5,685 nucleotides of DNA, from positions 1 to 5,685 of the forward strand of contig JAFZQQ010000440.1 in the NCBI GenBank assembly GCA_017620315.1, given 5' to 3'. Under the pieces are notes generated by a model, which worked only from the letters and a program-made list of their open reading frames with translations, made no database searches and was not told the origin of the DNA. This stretch comes from Oscillospiraceae bacterium. Lineage in GTDB: Bacteria; Bacillota; Clostridia; Oscillospirales; Oscillospiraceae. The position numbers and the translations under genes were made by a program. Below, piece by piece: positions 4,742 through 5,685 of this stretch (the first letter of the stretch is position 1; each line of letters begins with the position of its first letter).

Positions 4742-5685
4742 CTAACCCCGGTATATCGTCGTGCCGCCGGGGAAGGCGGTATCGTCTATGCTTTTCACCC
4801 TTCCGGTGATGTTCACGCTCCAAAGCGAATTGCAGTCCTCGAACGCGCCCGTTCCGATGCGGTTGACCTCTCCGGATATCTCCAGCAGCGTCAGCGAGGC
4901 GCAGCGGGCAAAGGCGTTTGAGCCGATGTTCCCTATGCTGCCCGAAAGCGTCAGCGAGATGATCCCGCAGTTCTCGAACGCGCGCGCGCCGATGCTGCCG
5001 ATGCTGCCGCTGAGATCGAGCGACTGGAAGGGGCAGCCGGCAAAGGCGTAAACGCCGATGCTTTCTATCTGCGCGGGAAGCTGAACCGACGAAAGCCCTG
5101 TGCAGCTGCAGAAGGCATAGTCGCCGATGTGCGTCACGCCCTGTCCGATGACGACAACGCGTATCGTGCGCCTGTCAGCCGCCCACGGCGTCTCCTCAGG
5201 ACTTGAGAAATCATACATCGCGCCGTTTCCGAAAACAGTCAGCGTACCGGCGCTGAGGCTCCAATCCAGCCCGTCGCCGCAGGAAGCGCTTTTGCCCGTT
5301 GCGGGCGGGGTCTCCGGCTCGGGTTCGGGCGTGACCGTTCCACTCTCCGCGTTCTGTCTCCAATGAGCATAGAGTATCAGATTGCTGCCCGGATAGTCAA
5401 TAGCCCTGACATGCTGTCCGCCGTTTTTTTCCGTATACCAGCCCTCAAACACCCAGCCGTTGCGAACGGGCGTGGGCAGGGTGCCGAAGGGCTTGTCGGC
5501 AGGCGCCTGTATCTGCGTCGTCGTGACCGTGCCGCCGCAGGGGTCGAAGGACACGATGTAGACAATGGCGTCCAGCCGCGTCCAGTGCGCGTAGAGTATC
5601 AGGTCGCTGCCCGGAAGGTCGATGTCCCTTGCGTGCTGCCCGCCCTCCGCGGCGGTATACCAGCCATCGAAGCGCCAGCCGGCGC
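4742..5685 (-). CDS. Surface/secreted protein with InlB B-repeats and BspA-like leucine-rich repeats (C-terminal 313 residues; 5' end outside window)
   Basis: The frame is open from the window edge (first full codon at 5683) to TAG at 4744-4742. Visible residues 1-34 are the end of one InlB-type B-repeat (FDGWYT...GSDLILYAHW). Residues about 41-108 are a complete second one (YIVSFDPCGG...FEGWYT...GSNLILYAHW). A Pro/Glu/Thr linker follows (113-130), then a CGDGLDWSLSAGTLTVFGNG segment (135-154), typical of the stretch before BspA repeats. Five 22-23-residue repeats of the pattern IGxxAFxxCxxLxxLxLxGxI occupy 186-298, with a short cap ending IYRG. There is no LPXTG or other C-terminal anchor, so attachment, if any, must lie N-terminally. 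Such proteins are usually extracellular adhesion or binding scaffolds. An internal GTG at 5554 is not a start, because it falls inside the second B-repeat. It lies 32 bp upstream of the Gate permease. Confidence 0.9.
   Translation of the reverse strand, partial: AGWRFDGWYTAAEGGQHARDIDLPGSDLILYAHWTRLDAIVYIVSFDPCGGTVTTTQIQAPADKPFGTLPTPVRNGWVFEGWYTEKNGGQHVRAIDYPGSNLILYAHWRQNAESGTVTPEPEPETPPATGKSASCGDGLDWSLSAGTLTVFGNGAMYDFSSPEETPWAADRRTIRVVVIGQGVTHIGDYAFCSCTGLSSVQLPAQIESIGVYAFAGCPFQSLDLSGSIGSIGARAFENCGIISLTLSGSIGNIGSNAFARCASLTLLEISGEVNRIGTGAFEDCNSLWSVNITGRVKSIDDTAFPGGTTIYRG
5371..5683. repeat. Tandem DNA repeat encoding two InlB B-repeat units, 222-bp period
   Basis: The block beginning AGAGTATCAG at 5371 recurs at 5593, giving a 222-bp (74-codon) period. 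Conserved stretches include GCTGCCCGGA and GTATACCAGCC. The copies differ mostly at scattered bases, with the amino acid pattern GWYT...GGQH-R-ID-PGS-LILYAHW kept. The repeat may continue beyond the window edge. Confidence 0.8.

Noticed and set aside
5552..5554. GTG as start of the leucine-rich repeat protein
   Set aside because: The frame stays open upstream and encodes another InlB B-repeat; the GTG is the Val in the middle of a repeat strand.

Overview
All convincing genes in this window lie on the minus strand, so transcription runs from high to low coordinates. The gene content suggests a moderately GC-rich Firmicute, most likely a gut-type clostridium of the Oscillospiraceae/Ruminococcaceae kind. 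The evidence is a rimP-nusA pair, strong AGGAGG-type ribosome binding sites, a sigma-A promoter, and a surface protein combining InlB B-repeats with BspA-like leucine-rich repeats. This placement is an inference, not a match to a genome.

In transcription order: (1) 5685-4742 is the C-terminal part of a secreted or surface protein with two InlB-type B-repeats, a Pro/Glu linker and about five BspA-like leucine-rich repeats. (2) After only 32 bp comes a complete 399-residue Gate-domain (nucleoside recognition) membrane protein, 4709-3510. It is closed by a long hairpin-plus-U-tract terminator at 3490-3437. (3) A separate unit follows: an ECF-like promoter, a 156-residue ECF-type sigma factor (3372-2902), a 54-codon ORF that overlaps its stop codon as ATGA and has a very good Shine-Dalgarno (2905-2741), and a 404-residue soluble protein with beta-solenoid-like repeats and no recognised family (2765-1551). 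No membrane anti-sigma factor is visible. (4) A sigma-A promoter with an extended -10 (1501-1473), overlapped by three phased copies of TGCGGATT, drives a leader of about 190 nt packed with hairpins, two of which exclude each other. It is followed by rimP (1276-821), a 104-bp gap tiled with dyads, and the 5' part of nusA (from 716, running off the window).

Housekeeping and accessory functions therefore sit side by side. RimP (30S maturation) and NusA (pausing, termination and antitermination) form the usual head of the nusA-infB operon. The terminator at 3490-3437 separates the surface-protein/permease unit from the sigma operon. No equally clear terminator separates the sigma operon from the rimP promoter, so the leader hairpins could also act on read-through transcripts. 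The points most worth a second look are the rimP leader with its phased repeats, and the sigma/small ORF/solenoid cassette.
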